The translations under genes and the position numbers were made by a program. A stretch of 64,000 nt of DNA from DASPOF01 sp035626155 (GTDB lineage Bacteria > Desulfobacterota > Binatia > Binatales > Binataceae), in assembly GCA_035626155.1 (NCBI GenBank), contig DASPOF010000127.1:7858-71857 (forward strand), in the 5' to 3' direction. The notes beneath the pieces were generated by a model, which made no database searches, was not told where the DNA came from, and saw only the letters and a program-made list of their open reading frames with translations. Below, in pieces: positions 16,117 through 26,116 of this stretch. The first letter of the stretch is position 1, and each line of letters opens with the position of its first letter.

Positions 16117-17636
16117 TGGCGAGCGCGGGCGGGCCGAAACCGACCGAGGCCGGGACGCGTGCGGGTGCGCAGCGGAAGATGGCCGGCGAATTGCCGCTCT
16201 TGTTCGAGCTTTCATCCGAGGGCCGGCGCGGCGCGGACGTGCGGCCGGCCGGGGCGGGAAAGAGCGGCGCGGATATCCTCGGCGCGGAGCTTTGCCGCGA
16301 CGACATCGCAGGCTTCCCCGAACTGAGCGAGCCGCAGGTGATGCGCCACTTCCTCCGCCTCTCCCAGTGCAACTTCGCGCAGGCCCTCCAGTTTTATCCG
16401 CTCGGGTCGTGCACGATGAAGTACAACCCGGTCATCAACGACGAGATGGCGGCGCTGGCGGGCTTCGCGGAGCTTCATCCCCTCACCCCGGCGCATCTCG
16501 CGCAGGGCGCGCTCGAACTGATGGCGCGGCTGGAAGCGGCGCTCGCCGAGATTACCGGGATGGACGCCGTGTCGCTTCATCCCGCAGCCGGCGCGCAGGG
16601 CGAACTCACCGGATTGCTGGCGGCGCGCGCATACCTTCAAAAGCGCGGCGAGCGGCGCAGCAAGGTGATAATCCCCGACACCGCGCACGGCACCAACCCG
16701 GCAAGCTGCACGCTGGCCGGGTTCAAGGTGGTCGTCGCGCCATCCAACCCGCGCGGGTTCCTCGAGGCCGCCGAAATTGCCCGGCTCGCCGACGGCGACG
16801 TCGCTGCGCTGATGGTGACGAATCCGAACACGCTTGGAATCTTCGAGCCCGAAATCTGCGAGATCGCGCGCGTGCTGCATGAGCGCGGCGCCCTGCTCTA
16901 CCTCGATGGCGCGAACATGAACGCCCTTATGGGTGTTGCGAAGCCCGGCCACATGGGCGCCGACATCGTGCAACTTAACCTGCACAAGACCTTCTCGACG
17001 CCGCACGGTGGCGGCGGCCCCGGCGCGGGACCGGTCGGGGTCAAGCGCGACCTCGAACCGTTCCTGCCCGTCCCGCGGCTGAAGAGGACCGCTCGCGGAT
17101 GGACGCTGGATTGCGATCGGCCGGACTCGATCGGGCGGCTCAGATCATTCCACGGGAATTTCGGTATGCTCGTGCGCGCGTACGCGTACATCCTGGCCAT
17201 GGGCGGGGACGGGCTTGCGATGGCGAGCCGGCTTGCGATTCTCACCGCCAACTACGCGCGCAAGCGCCTCGAGGTGCGCTTTAAGAGCGCAACACCCGAG
17301 CGCTCGATGCACGAATGCGTCCTGGAACACGACCTCGAGCGCCGCGCGGGCGTGAGCACGCTCGACATCGCCAAGCGCCTGCTCGATTTCGGATTCCATC
17401 CGCCGACAATTTATTTCCCGCTCGTCGTGCACGGCGCAATCATGATCGAACCGACCGAGACCGAAGCGCGGGAAACCATCGATGCGTTCATTGCTGCGAT
17501 GGAACGGATTTACGACGAAGCGCTTAGCGAGCCCGAGTTGCTGAAGAACGCGCCTCACACGCTTGCGCTCTCGCGCGTCGATGAGGCCGAAGCGGCCCGC
17601 CATCCGATCCTGCGCTGGCAGCCTGCGGCGAAGTGA
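16116..17636 (+). CDS. gcvPB: Glycine dehydrogenase (decarboxylating) subunit 2
   Basis: C-terminal half of the P protein, carrying the PLP lysine in LNLHKTFSTPHGGGGPG. Other family segments are YPLGSCTMKYNP, GTNPASCTLAGF and the C-terminal LPVPRLKRT region. At 506 residues it is normal for GcvPB. I start it at ATG 16116, which overlaps the gcvPA TGA by one base and has a GGAGGTG ribosome site (16104-16110). A GTG at 16113 is a less likely alternative. The gene ends the gcv cluster; mobA follows convergently 24 bases later. Confidence 0.97.
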   Translation: MASAGGPKPTEAGTRAGAQRKMAGELPLLFELSSEGRRGADVRPAGAGKSGADILGAELCRDDIAGFPELSEPQVMRHFLRLSQCNFAQALQFYPLGSCTMKYNPVINDEMAALAGFAELHPLTPAHLAQGALELMARLEAALAEITGMDAVSLHPAAGAQGELTGLLAARAYLQKRGERRSKVIIPDTAHGTNPASCTLAGFKVVVAPSNPRGFLEAAEIARLADGDVAALMVTNPNTLGIFEPEICEIARVLHERGALLYLDGANMNALMGVAKPGHMGADIVQLNLHKTFSTPHGGGGPGAGPVGVKRDLEPFLPVPRLKRTARGWTLDCDRPDSIGRLRSFHGNFGMLVRAYAYILAMGGDGLAMASRLAILTANYARKRLEVRFKSATPERSMHECVLEHDLERRAGVSTLDIAKRLLDFGFHPPTIYFPLVVHGAIMIEPTETEARETIDAFIAAMERIYDEALSEPELLKNAPHTLALSRVDEAEAARHPILRWQPAAK

Positions 17637-17660
17637 GGCCGCGGCGAACGCGCCGGCCCG

Positions 17661-18332
17661 TCACCGCGCAAGCCCGGCGAGCTTGAGCGCCAAGGCGTAG
17701 TCCTCGGGCGTGTTCAGGTTGAAGATGCTCTGCAGGTCCGGATCGATCTTGCGGTACTCGGACTCGCTCACGCGCCGGACCGACACCCAATCGCAAATCG
17801 CAGCGAGGCGCTCCTCGCCGGCCGCCGACATCTGATCGAGCGCCCGCGCGCATCGCTTTCGATACGCGGCATGAAGCGGCTGCAATACGCCCGCGATTTC
17901 CGGAATCACCGCATCCCGCGACTTCAGCATCTCGACCAGCCGGCGCGCCACGCGCGAATCCAGCATCGGCAGGTCGCACGCGCACGCGAATGCGGCGTCG
18001 TGGGAAATTGCATCGAGCCCCCGCGCCACCGCTCCGACCGGGCCCAAGTATTCGCGATCGTCGCGGACGATCACCACGCCGGGCAGGCGCGGCAGGACCT
18101 GCCCCGCCGATTCCGGCGCGGCCACCACCACGATTTCATCGAATGCGCGCCCGAGCTCCGCGACAATCCGCTCGATCAGCGTCACCCCCCCGAACGGCAG
18201 CATCGCCTTCGCCTGGCCCATCCGCGAGCTTCGCCCGCCGGCGAGCAGGATCGCGCTTGCCGGTCGCGCGCGCCGGGGCGCGGGATGCGATCGCGAAAGC
18301 CGAGTGGATCGAGCCAACAGAACGCCAGACAA
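17661..18332 (-). CDS. mobA: Molybdenum cofactor guanylyltransferase
   Basis: Transfers GMP to molybdopterin-Mo to make the guanine dinucleotide cofactor. The nucleotidyl-transfer signature LAGGRSSRMGQAKAMLPFGG is at about residues 29-48, and CACDLPMLD supplies the metal-binding Asp. At 223 residues it is normal. Start assigned to TTG 18330-18332, 6 bases after the upstream GNAT gene, with an AGGA site. MobA and MocA share this fold, and a CoxL-type enzyme near the window's right end would need MocA-type CMP transfer. MobA is therefore my preferred name but not certain. Confidence 0.82.
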   Translation of the reverse strand: MSGVLLARSTRLSRSHPAPRRARPASAILLAGGRSSRMGQAKAMLPFGGVTLIERIVAELGRAFDEIVVVAAPESAGQVLPRLPGVVIVRDDREYLGPVGAVARGLDAISHDAAFACACDLPMLDSRVARRLVEMLKSRDAVIPEIAGVLQPLHAAYRKRCARALDQMSAAGEERLAAICDWVSVRRVSESEYRKIDPDLQSIFNLNTPEDYALALKLAGLAR

Positions 18333-18338
18333 TAAATC

Positions 18339-19064
18339 CTACATAAAGTAGGGCTTGGCAAGCTCCTCGAAATCGCCGTACATCAGCCACACCTTCACGT
18401 CGTTGACGTACGGATACTGGATCGGCGCCTTGCCGACGGTCTTGAGCCCGAATTGCTTGTAGATCGGATAGAGCGTTTCGACCGGGCTCGTGATTATCAG
18501 CTTGGGCCGGCGCGAGAACAGAAACAGCTTGGCCGTCTCCGAGATCGTCCTGAGCAGGCCCTTGCCCTGGTAATTAGGATCGATCACCAGGCCGCCGAAC
18601 TCCCACACCTCGATGGCGTCCAGACCCTTGAACAGCGAGGCCGGGTAGAGATGGCCCAGCGTCAGCGGCGAGTCGGCGAGACATCGCCCCCAGAACGCTC
18701 CGATTAGCGGCGGGCGCTTGCGCTCCTGGCCGGCTCTGATGTCGTAGAGGCCGAAGTGAAGCGCGAGCGGCCAGAGCAGCACGTGAACGCGCTTCTCGTG
18801 GACGTTCAAGTTGCCCCAGGTCCGTTTGTGCAGTGCGGAAAGTTCCCTGAAGCCGAGCGGAGTGCCGATCGGACGCACATCGATTCGGCCCTCGAGCTCG
18901 GATGCCTTCGACGGGCGCGGTGCGCGGGCCGGCTCTTCGCCGGGCGTGACGATCCTGACCTCGGATTCCGTCTCTGCTTCAGATGTAGAATTCTGAGTGG
19001 CTCGCCGCGTGGGCCGCGACGAGATCATCGCCTCGATCAGATCGCCGTTCTTCTCTTCTGCCAT
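18339..19064 (-). CDS. GNAT-family acetyltransferase-like protein
   Basis: A 241-residue protein whose first 65 residues are polar and probably disordered. A GNAT domain follows, with the acetyl-CoA loop motif IDPNYQGKGLLRTISETA at about residues 163-180 and a late KQFGLKTVGK segment typical of the family. The GRCLADSP and HLYPASLFKGLDAIEVWEF segments form the core strands. The acyl acceptor is unknown. It is 6 bases upstream of mobA and likely co-transcribed with it. Confidence 0.75.
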   Translation of the reverse strand: MAEEKNGDLIEAMISSRPTRRATQNSTSEAETESEVRIVTPGEEPARAPRPSKASELEGRIDVRPIGTPLGFRELSALHKRTWGNLNVHEKRVHVLLWPLALHFGLYDIRAGQERKRPPLIGAFWGRCLADSPLTLGHLYPASLFKGLDAIEVWEFGGLVIDPNYQGKGLLRTISETAKLFLFSRRPKLIITSPVETLYPIYKQFGLKTVGKAPIQYPYVNDVKVWLMYGDFEELAKPYFM

Positions 19065-19380
19065 CGCCGATCCCTACCTCTGGCAGGATCAACCGGTTGC
19101 CGGACCACCTCCCCTGGCCCATCCCCTGACCGATACGCGCCGGGCCTCAGCACCAACCCCTGTGGCAGATGCGGACGCCCGACGCGCCGGACCGCTATAA
19201 TCCTCCAAGGCCCCTTATAGTGCGCCGCCAGATGAAAAAAAAGCACGGTCAGCAACCTGGGGACGTGAATTTCGGACATTTGCACCGGCCTCAGGGACGA
19301 TCAGGCGGCGCGCTCGAGCGCGACTTTGTCGTTTTGCGCGCACGCCATGCGCCCGATATTCTCTGCGGCGAGCCGGTATC
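19065..19380. other. Intergenic region between the GNAT gene and mutS
   Basis: This 316-base gap separates two divergent genes and contains no convincing reading frame. A perfect TATAAT is present on the plus strand at 19196-19201, but I see no matching -35 box. A TATAAG (19219-19214) is present on the minus strand. Either could serve mutS or the GNAT-mobA pair. A run of eight A residues lies near 19235-19242. No hairpin terminator or RNA gene was recognised. Confidence 0.4.
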
Positions 19381-21966
19381 GTGGCCGTCAGACAGACACC
19401 GCTTATCGCGCAATACCTGAGCGTCAAGCAGCGCGTTCCCGACGCGCTCCTGTTCTTCCGCCTCGGCGACTTCTACGAGATGTTCTTCGAGGACGCCGAG
19501 GTCGGCGCGCGCGTGCTCGATATCCAGCTCACCTCGCGCTCCAAGGACGGCGTGCCGCTGTGCGGCGTCCCCTACCACGCTGTCGACCCCTACATCGCGA
19601 AGCTCCTGCGCGCCGGATACAAGGTTGCGATCTGCGAGCAGGGGCAGGCCGACGCCCGCGCGCGAGGGCTGATGCCGCGCCAGATCGTTCGCGTGATAAC
19701 GCCCGGCACCGTCGGCGAAGAGACGGTGCTGGTCGCCGGCGAGAAGAGCTACCTGGTTGCGATTACACCGCTTCGCGACGACGCGGGTTTCGCGCTGGCG
19801 GCGCTCGACGTATCGACGGGGGAGTTCCTCGCAACCCGCGTCGCGGGCGCTCCGGCGCTGCGCGAGGAAATCGCGCGGCTTGCTCCTCGCGAGATAATCG
19901 CCGCGGGACCGGATGGCGAAATCAAATCGATAGCCGAAGATGCGGGATGCCTCCTAAGCGTGCTCGATCCCGCCCGCTTCGCGCCCGATGCGGCACGCAA
20001 GTCGCTTGCGGCGCGCTTCGGCGAGGGCGCAATCGCGGTGCTCGACCCGGCGCTGGCCGCGGCCGCCGGCGCTGCGCTCATCTACGTCGAGGAGAATTTC
20101 GGCCGCGATCTCGCGCACCTGACGCCGCCCGCCCTCTACCGCGCAACCGAGTACATGCTCGTGGACGAGACCACGCGGCGCCATCTCGAACTCGTCACCG
20201 CGACTGACGGCTCGCGCAAGGGCTCGTTGTTATCGGTGCTCGATGAGACGGTGACTGCGGCGGGCGCGCGCACGCTGGCCAACTGGATCGTCTATCCGCT
20301 GGTCTTACTCGATCAGATTCGCGCGCGTCACGATGCGGTCGAGGAACTGTTTGACGCCGATCTGGGTGCGGTTCCCGCCGGTGCGCTCAAGCAAATTGGC
20401 GATCTCGAGCGGCTTGCGGGCCGGGTGGGCGCGATGCGGGCAGGGCCGCGCGATTGTCTGCGCCTGGCGCAGGCGCTCGAGGGCGTCGCGGCGCTTCGCG
20501 AATGGATCGCCGCGCGGCGCGCCCCGCTGCTGCGCGAGCTTGCCTCGCGAATCACGCCCAAACCCGAACTCGCCGCGCAAATTCTCGCAACCGTCTCGGA
20601 TGAGCCCCCGATGAACGCCCGCGACGGGAACGTAATTCGCACGGGCTTCAGCGCCGAGGCCGATGAACTGCGAAGCCTCGCATCGGGGGCGCGCGAGGTG
20701 ATCGCCCGGCTCGAGGCGGCCGAGCGCGAGCGCACCGGAATTCCGTCCCTCAAGGTCCGCTACAACCAGGTCTTCGGCTACTACATCGAGGTGACCAAGC
20801 CCAACCTGGGCCGCGTGCCCGCCGATTACGAGCGCAAGCAGACGCTGGTCGGCGCCGAGCGCTTCACCACGCCGAACCTCAAGGAACTCGAGCGCAAGAT
20901 TCTTTCCGCCGAGTCGGGCCTCAAGGAACTCGAGCTGCAACTGTTCACCAGGCTGCTCCGCGATCTCCAGGCGCACAGCGCCGCGATACTCGAGAGTGCG
21001 CGCGCGGTAGGCGAGTTCGACGCTCTGGCGGGCCTGGCGAAAGTCGCGCGCCGGCGCGGCTACGTGCGGCCCGCCATGAACTCATCGCGGCGCATCCGGA
21101 TTCGCGACGGACGCCATCCCGTGCTCGAGGCCGGGATGCGCGCGGGCGAGTTCGTCCCCAACGACCTCGATGCCGACCCCGAATCGCGCCAACTCCTGCT
21201 CGTCACCGGCCCCAACATGGCGGGCAAGTCCACCTATCTCCGGCAAGTCGCGCTGATCGCAATCATGGCGCACATGGGAAGCTTTGTTTGCGCCACCGAG
21301 GCGAGCATCGGCGTGATCGACCGCGTGATGACCCGAATCGGAGCGCGCGACGAGCTTCGCCGCGGCGAGTCCACGTTCATGGTCGAGATGAGCGAGACCT
21401 CGCGGCTGCTGCGCGGGCTCACCGATCGCAGCCTGCTGCTGCTCGATGAAGTCGGCCGCGGCACCAGCACGTTCGACGGGCTTGCGATCGCGTGGGCGGT
21501 CGCCGAATACCTGCACGACTCGACGCGCGCGAAAGTGCTGTTCGCGACGCATTTTCACGAGCTGACCGACCTTGCGCGCGAGAGACCCAGAGTTAAGAAT
21601 CTCAGCATGGCGGTGCGGGAGTGGGGCGGGGAGGTGCTGTTCCTGCGGCGCGTGATCGAGCAGCCGGCGTCGCGCAGCTACGGGATCGAGGTCGCGCGGC
21701 TGGCGGGATTGCCGGACTCGATCGTCGGGCGGGCCCGCGAGATTCTTGCCAACCTGGAACAGGGCGAACTCGATGAGAGCGGGATGCCGCGCCTGGCGCA
21801 CCAGCACCAGGTGGAGCGGCCGGCCGCGCAGATGAGCCTGTTCTCCGCGGCCGAAAGCCGCGTCGTCGAGGAGATTCGCGCGCTCGATATCGATCGCATG
21901 ACGCCCGTGGACGCTCTGGCCGCGCTCGCATCCCTCAGATCGAGACTTCGCAAGGACGGCGGGTAG
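19381..21966 (+). CDS. mutS: DNA mismatch repair protein MutS
   Basis: Recognises base mismatches and loops and recruits MutL. The 861-residue protein has all MutS domains: the N-terminal mismatch-binding domain with the Phe-x-Glu type motif (LGDFYEMFFEDA at about residues 28-39), connector, lever/clamp, and ATPase with Walker A TGPNMAGKSTYLRQ near residue 610. Walker B LLLLDEVGRGTSTFDG, ATHFHELT and a C-terminal helix-turn-helix complete it. The start is GTG 19381. No mutL is nearby. A 53-base gap separates it from amiC. Confidence 0.97.
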   Translation: MAVRQTPLIAQYLSVKQRVPDALLFFRLGDFYEMFFEDAEVGARVLDIQLTSRSKDGVPLCGVPYHAVDPYIAKLLRAGYKVAICEQGQADARARGLMPRQIVRVITPGTVGEETVLVAGEKSYLVAITPLRDDAGFALAALDVSTGEFLATRVAGAPALREEIARLAPREIIAAGPDGEIKSIAEDAGCLLSVLDPARFAPDAARKSLAARFGEGAIAVLDPALAAAAGAALIYVEENFGRDLAHLTPPALYRATEYMLVDETTRRHLELVTATDGSRKGSLLSVLDETVTAAGARTLANWIVYPLVLLDQIRARHDAVEELFDADLGAVPAGALKQIGDLERLAGRVGAMRAGPRDCLRLAQALEGVAALREWIAARRAPLLRELASRITPKPELAAQILATVSDEPPMNARDGNVIRTGFSAEADELRSLASGAREVIARLEAAERERTGIPSLKVRYNQVFGYYIEVTKPNLGRVPADYERKQTLVGAERFTTPNLKELERKILSAESGLKELELQLFTRLLRDLQAHSAAILESARAVGEFDALAGLAKVARRRGYVRPAMNSSRRIRIRDGRHPVLEAGMRAGEFVPNDLDADPESRQLLLVTGPNMAGKSTYLRQVALIAIMAHMGSFVCATEASIGVIDRVMTRIGARDELRRGESTFMVEMSETSRLLRGLTDRSLLLLDEVGRGTSTFDGLAIAWAVAEYLHDSTRAKVLFATHFHELTDLARERPRVKNLSMAVREWGGEVLFLRRVIEQPASRSYGIEVARLAGLPDSIVGRAREILANLEQGELDESGMPRLAHQHQVERPAAQMSLFSAAESRVVEEIRALDIDRMTPVDALAALASLRSRLRKDGG

Positions 21967-22019
21967 GCCAAGCGCGCACGCATCGAAATCGAGGCGGTGA
22001 TGGGGCGGCGGTGGAATCG

Positions 22020-23375
22020 ATGAGGCGAGCGATTGCGATCGTGGCGCTGGCCGCGGCGATCGGCGTAATCCTCGCGGCGCCGGCGATTGCAGCAAGGACG
22101 CCGGCGCTTGAATCGGCGCGCATCGAGCGCAGCGGCCAGGCCGTCGAGATGCGCTTCGGCTTCCGCCCAATCGCGCCGCGATGGCATCTGAGCACCCACG
22201 GAAACGAATTGTGGATCGAGATCGGGCGGGCGCGAATCGAAATTCCCCCGCGCCCGTTCTTCGGCAGCGAAACCGCGCCCGTGAGGACCGTGCGCGCGAT
22301 CGATACCGGCGATGGCCATGCGCGGATCGTGGTCGAGGTGGAGGGCAAGTCCGACTACGCGATCGCGCGCCTGAATCACACGATAGTGCTTCGTTTCGCG
22401 CGCGTCGGCGCGGTGCCGAACCTCGCCGCTCCCCTGCTCGCCCGCGATGAGTACGGCGCATCCCCTAAGCCTCGACGCGAGACGCCCGCAATTCCCGAAA
22501 CAAGCGTTCCGGCATCGCCACGGGTCGCGCCGCCCGGGGAAATCGCATCGAATGAGCCCGCCATCGAGCGGCCTCCCCAGCCAGAGCTTAAGAGCGCACC
22601 GCCGGCCGTGGAGCAACCGGCCCCGTCACCCGAGATTCGCGATGCGGACGCATCTCTTCAGTCCGCGCCGGGACATCCGCTCGTGATGATCGATCCCGGC
22701 CACGGTGGTTACGATCCGGGAACCTCATCCGCATCCGGTCTGGTCGAGAAATACCTCTCGCTCCAAATTGCGCAGCGCCTGCGCGACGCGCTCGATGCGC
22801 GCGGGGTGCGCGCCGAGCTGACTCGCTCGACCGACGTGTTCGTCCCGCTTCCGGAGCGCACGCGGATGGCAAATCGCGAGGACGCCGAGCTGTTCGTCTC
22901 GATTCATCTCAACTCGAGCCCGAATCCCGAGACCGCCGGAATCGAGGTATATTATCTCAACAACACGACCGACCGCGCGACGATCAGGCTGGCGCGGATG
23001 GAAAATGGTGGAACATCGGCGGCGCCCTATGGCACGCCGGACGGGGCCAACCTAAACTACATCCTGGCCGATCTGCGCCAGCAGTATAAGGCGGCGGAAT
23101 CGTCATCCCTGGCAAGAATGATTGACGCGCAGACGGTCGCGGACCTGAATGCGAAATTGGGGCTCGATGTGAACGCGCTCGGCGCAAGGATGGGACCGTT
23201 CTGGGTTCTAGTGGGAGCCCACATGCCGGCGGTGCTGGTTGAATGCGGCTTCCTTTCCAATCGCTCCGAGGCGGGCAGGCTTGCGTCATCGCAGTACCAG
23301 GATACCCTCGCCGAAGGAATCGCAACCGCCGTGGTCCATTTCCTCAACGCCGACGCCGCGGTGGGAGACCTGTGA
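22020..23375 (+). CDS. amiC: N-acetylmuramoyl-L-alanine amidase with AMIN domain
   Basis: Periplasmic zinc amidase that cleaves the stem peptide from septal peptidoglycan. A signal peptide (residues 1-28, ending AIAA) is followed by an AMIN domain (about 30-130), a Pro-rich linker, and an Amidase_3 domain. That domain carries DPGHGGYDPG near residue 224, LSLQIAQRLRDALDARG, SIHLNSSP and VLVECGFLSN, which include the Zn ligands and catalytic Glu. The start is ATG 22020; a GTG nine bases upstream is possible. Its TGA overlaps the glnD GTG start by GTGA. I use the AmiC name for architecture only. Confidence 0.92.
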   Translation: MRRAIAIVALAAAIGVILAAPAIAARTPALESARIERSGQAVEMRFGFRPIAPRWHLSTHGNELWIEIGRARIEIPPRPFFGSETAPVRTVRAIDTGDGHARIVVEVEGKSDYAIARLNHTIVLRFARVGAVPNLAAPLLARDEYGASPKPRRETPAIPETSVPASPRVAPPGEIASNEPAIERPPQPELKSAPPAVEQPAPSPEIRDADASLQSAPGHPLVMIDPGHGGYDPGTSSASGLVEKYLSLQIAQRLRDALDARGVRAELTRSTDVFVPLPERTRMANREDAELFVSIHLNSSPNPETAGIEVYYLNNTTDRATIRLARMENGGTSAAPYGTPDGANLNYILADLRQQYKAAESSSLARMIDAQTVADLNAKLGLDVNALGARMGPFWVLVGAHMPAVLVECGFLSNRSEAGRLASSQYQDTLAEGIATAVVHFLNADAAVGDL

Positions 23376-26116
23376 CCGTCAGCGTTCGACCCGCGCTGAG
23401 CAGCCCGCCCGAGCGCGCGATACCGCGCGGCGAGGATGCGCTGTACGGGGAGATGGAAACCACGCGCGCGCCGGGCCAGGTCGCGCGCGCATACCTCGAA
23501 GCCATTCGCGCGGAACTTGCCGACCGTCACTTCAAGGGCGCGAGCGGAAGCGAGATCGTCCGCGATTTGACCGCCGCAATCGACGACCTGATGCGCGCGC
23601 TCTACCGGTACGCCGACGCCGAACACGGGCGGCGCTTCCCGAAACTCAACCAGCGCATCGCGATCGTCGCGCGCGGCGGCTACGGTCGGGCGGAGCTGAA
23701 TCCGCAGTCCGACATCGACCTGCTCTTTCTTCACGACTACAAGCGCGGCCCGTATGCGGAGATCGTCACCGAGATCATCCTCCACGCGCTCTGGGATGCG
23801 GGCCTCACGGTCGGACACGGAGTAAGGAACGCGCGCGAATGCGTCCGGCTGATGAACAACGACCTCAAGGAAAAGACCGCGCTCCTCGATGCGCGCTTTC
23901 TGGCCGGCGACGAGAAGCTGTACGCGGACCTCGACAAGCTGGTCGAGGACGAAGTGCTGAATCGAAATCAGCAGAAATTCTTCCAGGCCAAGCTCGAGGA
24001 GACCCGCGAGCGGCACGCGAAGTACGGCGATTCGATCTACCTGCTCGAGCCTCAGATCAAGGAGGGCGAGGGTGGACTTCGCGATCTTCACACCGCGCTG
24101 TGGCTGGCGAAGGTCAAGTACAAGGTTCATTCGCTGGAGGATCTCGTGCAGAAGGCGGTGATCACCGAAGCGGAGACCGCCGAGGTGATGGAGGCGCGCG
24201 ATTTCCTCTGGCGCGTGCGCAACTCCCTGCACTTCCTGACCGGCCGCCATTTCGATCAGTTGACCTTCGAGATGCAGGAGCGGATCGAACCGGTGCTCGG
24301 GCTGGGCCCGCTGGACGGCCAGGAGGCGGGCTCCGGCCTGATGCGCGCGTATTACCAGCACGCGAGCACGGTCAATCGCTTCGCCGAGGGGCTGGTCGCG
24401 CGAGTGATCGAGGGTCCTGCGAGCACCCGGTTCTTCCGCCGCCCCTCTGCGCGCCAGATTCGCCCCGGCGTCCTCGTGCAGCAAAACCTGCTGATAATCG
24501 CCGAGATGGACTTCTTCAAGCGCGATCCGCTCAACCTGGTTTCGATTTACGCGGACTGCCAGGCGCAGGGCGTTGACCTGTCGGGCGGCACCTACCAGCT
24601 CGTGCGCGATAACCTGCCCCTCATCGACGACGCGATGCGCCGGGATGCGAGGACCGGAGCCGAGTTGATGAAGATTCTCTCGGCGCGCAGCCGGGTCGCC
24701 GACACGCTCGAGGCGATGCATCGCTCGGGCGTGCTGGGCGCGATCATTCCGGAGTTCGGAAAGCTGTACGCGCGAGTGCTCCAGGACCTCTACCACATCT
24801 ACACCGTGGACCGTCATTCGCTGGCCGCGGTGCGCGAACTCGAGCGGCTTCGCACGGGCGAATACAAGGATGCGATCCCGCTGCTCACCGAAGTCGCGCG
24901 CGAACTCGCCTGCCTCCCGATGGTCTTCCTTGCACTCGTGCTCCACGACATCGGCAAGGGCCACGGCCACGACCATCACGAGCGCGGAGCGCAGCTTACG
25001 GCGGAGGTCTCCGAGCGCCTCGGGCTCGATTCCGAGGAGGTCGATCTCGTCGTCTTCCTGGTGCGCAATCACCTGATGATGTCGCAGATCGCGCAGAAGG
25101 GCGACATCGAGGACCAGCGCACCGTCGATGAGTTCGCGCGCGAGGTGGGCTCGATCGAACGGCTGAAGGCGCTCTATCTGCTCACGTACGCCGACATGCG
25201 GGCGGTCGCGCCCAACGTGTACAACAACTGGCGCGACATGCTGCTGAGCGAGCTGTATATGCGCGCGCTGAAGGTGCAGGAACAGGGCGATCGCGAGGCG
25301 ATCGACCCCGCGCGCCGGCTGATGATCGTCAAGAGCGCGGTGCGCGAACAGCTCACGGGCGCGGGCGCGCCGGCGGCGGAAATCGAATCCTTCCTCGCCG
25401 AGATGCCCGACCGTTACTTCTTCACCGTCCCCGAGCGCGATATCGGGATGCACTTCGACCTGATGCGCGCGCTGGGCGACCGCCCGCTGGTCTCGCGCCA
25501 TCGCCATTTCCCCGACCTCGAATTCAGCGAGTTCACCGTGGTGACGCCCGACCGGCCCGGCCTGTTCTCCATGATCGCGGGCGCGCTCACCGCCAATAAT
25601 CTCAACATCCTCTCCGCCCGCATCACGACCCGGACCAACGGGATTGCGCTCGACGTCTTCCGCGTCTCGCACCTCGAGGGCGCCGGGGCGATGGCGATGG
25701 AAGAGGAGCGATGGACGCGCGTGTCCAACGACCTCGAGCGCGTGATCACGGGCCGGCAGGATATCGCCGACCTGGTCGCATCGGCGCATCACGTCAAGAT
25801 CGCGCTTGCGAAGTTCGTCCGCCGCGTTCCGACCGAGGTCACCGTCGACAACCGCTCATCCGAGCAATACACCGTGATCGACGTGTTCACGCAGGATCGG
25901 GTCGGGCTGCTGTTCACGATCACGCATACGCTGTTCAAGCTCGGACTGCTGATCCATCTCGCACGGATTTCGACCAATGCCGACCAGGCGCTCGACGTCT
26001 TCTACGTGAGCGACCGCGCGGGAAACAAAATCACCGAGCTTGCCCGGATGCGCGAGCTGCGCGACCTGCTGCTGCAGAAACTTGCCGAGCCGCAGGCCGA
26101 GGAAGCCACCGCTTGA
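23372..26116 (+). CDS. glnD: Bifunctional uridylyltransferase/uridylyl-removing enzyme (PII sensor)
   Basis: Senses glutamine and adds or removes UMP on PII proteins. It has 914 residues, close to the family norm. The nucleotidyltransferase motif RGGYGRAELNPQSDIDLL is near residue 100. The HD domain HDIGKGHGHDHHERG is near 525. Two C-terminal ACT domains begin near residues 720 and 833, each starting with a VTPDRPGLF- or TQDRVGLLF-type segment. The GTG start (23372-23374) overlaps the amiC stop as GTGA and has GGGAG upstream. A longer frame to 23243 would run inside amiC and is unlikely. Confidence 0.96.
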   Translation: MTVSVRPALSSPPERAIPRGEDALYGEMETTRAPGQVARAYLEAIRAELADRHFKGASGSEIVRDLTAAIDDLMRALYRYADAEHGRRFPKLNQRIAIVARGGYGRAELNPQSDIDLLFLHDYKRGPYAEIVTEIILHALWDAGLTVGHGVRNARECVRLMNNDLKEKTALLDARFLAGDEKLYADLDKLVEDEVLNRNQQKFFQAKLEETRERHAKYGDSIYLLEPQIKEGEGGLRDLHTALWLAKVKYKVHSLEDLVQKAVITEAETAEVMEARDFLWRVRNSLHFLTGRHFDQLTFEMQERIEPVLGLGPLDGQEAGSGLMRAYYQHASTVNRFAEGLVARVIEGPASTRFFRRPSARQIRPGVLVQQNLLIIAEMDFFKRDPLNLVSIYADCQAQGVDLSGGTYQLVRDNLPLIDDAMRRDARTGAELMKILSARSRVADTLEAMHRSGVLGAIIPEFGKLYARVLQDLYHIYTVDRHSLAAVRELERLRTGEYKDAIPLLTEVARELACLPMVFLALVLHDIGKGHGHDHHERGAQLTAEVSERLGLDSEEVDLVVFLVRNHLMMSQIAQKGDIEDQRTVDEFAREVGSIERLKALYLLTYADMRAVAPNVYNNWRDMLLSELYMRALKVQEQGDREAIDPARRLMIVKSAVREQLTGAGAPAAEIESFLAEMPDRYFFTVPERDIGMHFDLMRALGDRPLVSRHRHFPDLEFSEFTVVTPDRPGLFSMIAGALTANNLNILSARITTRTNGIALDVFRVSHLEGAGAMAMEEERWTRVSNDLERVITGRQDIADLVASAHHVKIALAKFVRRVPTEVTVDNRSSEQYTVIDVFTQDRVGLLFTITHTLFKLGLLIHLARISTNADQALDVFYVSDRAGNKITELARMRELRDLLLQKLAEPQAEEATA

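Noticed and set aside
19196..19201. Perfect TATAAT as the certain mutS promoter
   Set aside because: There is no matching -35 box and it lies 180 bases upstream, so I mention it only as a possibility within the intergenic description.
23057..25792. A 911-codon open frame on the minus strand across glnD
   Set aside because: It is a shadow of glnD in a high-G+C genome. The translation is a mixture of His/Arg/Asp without any family motif, whereas the plus strand encodes a full GlnD.
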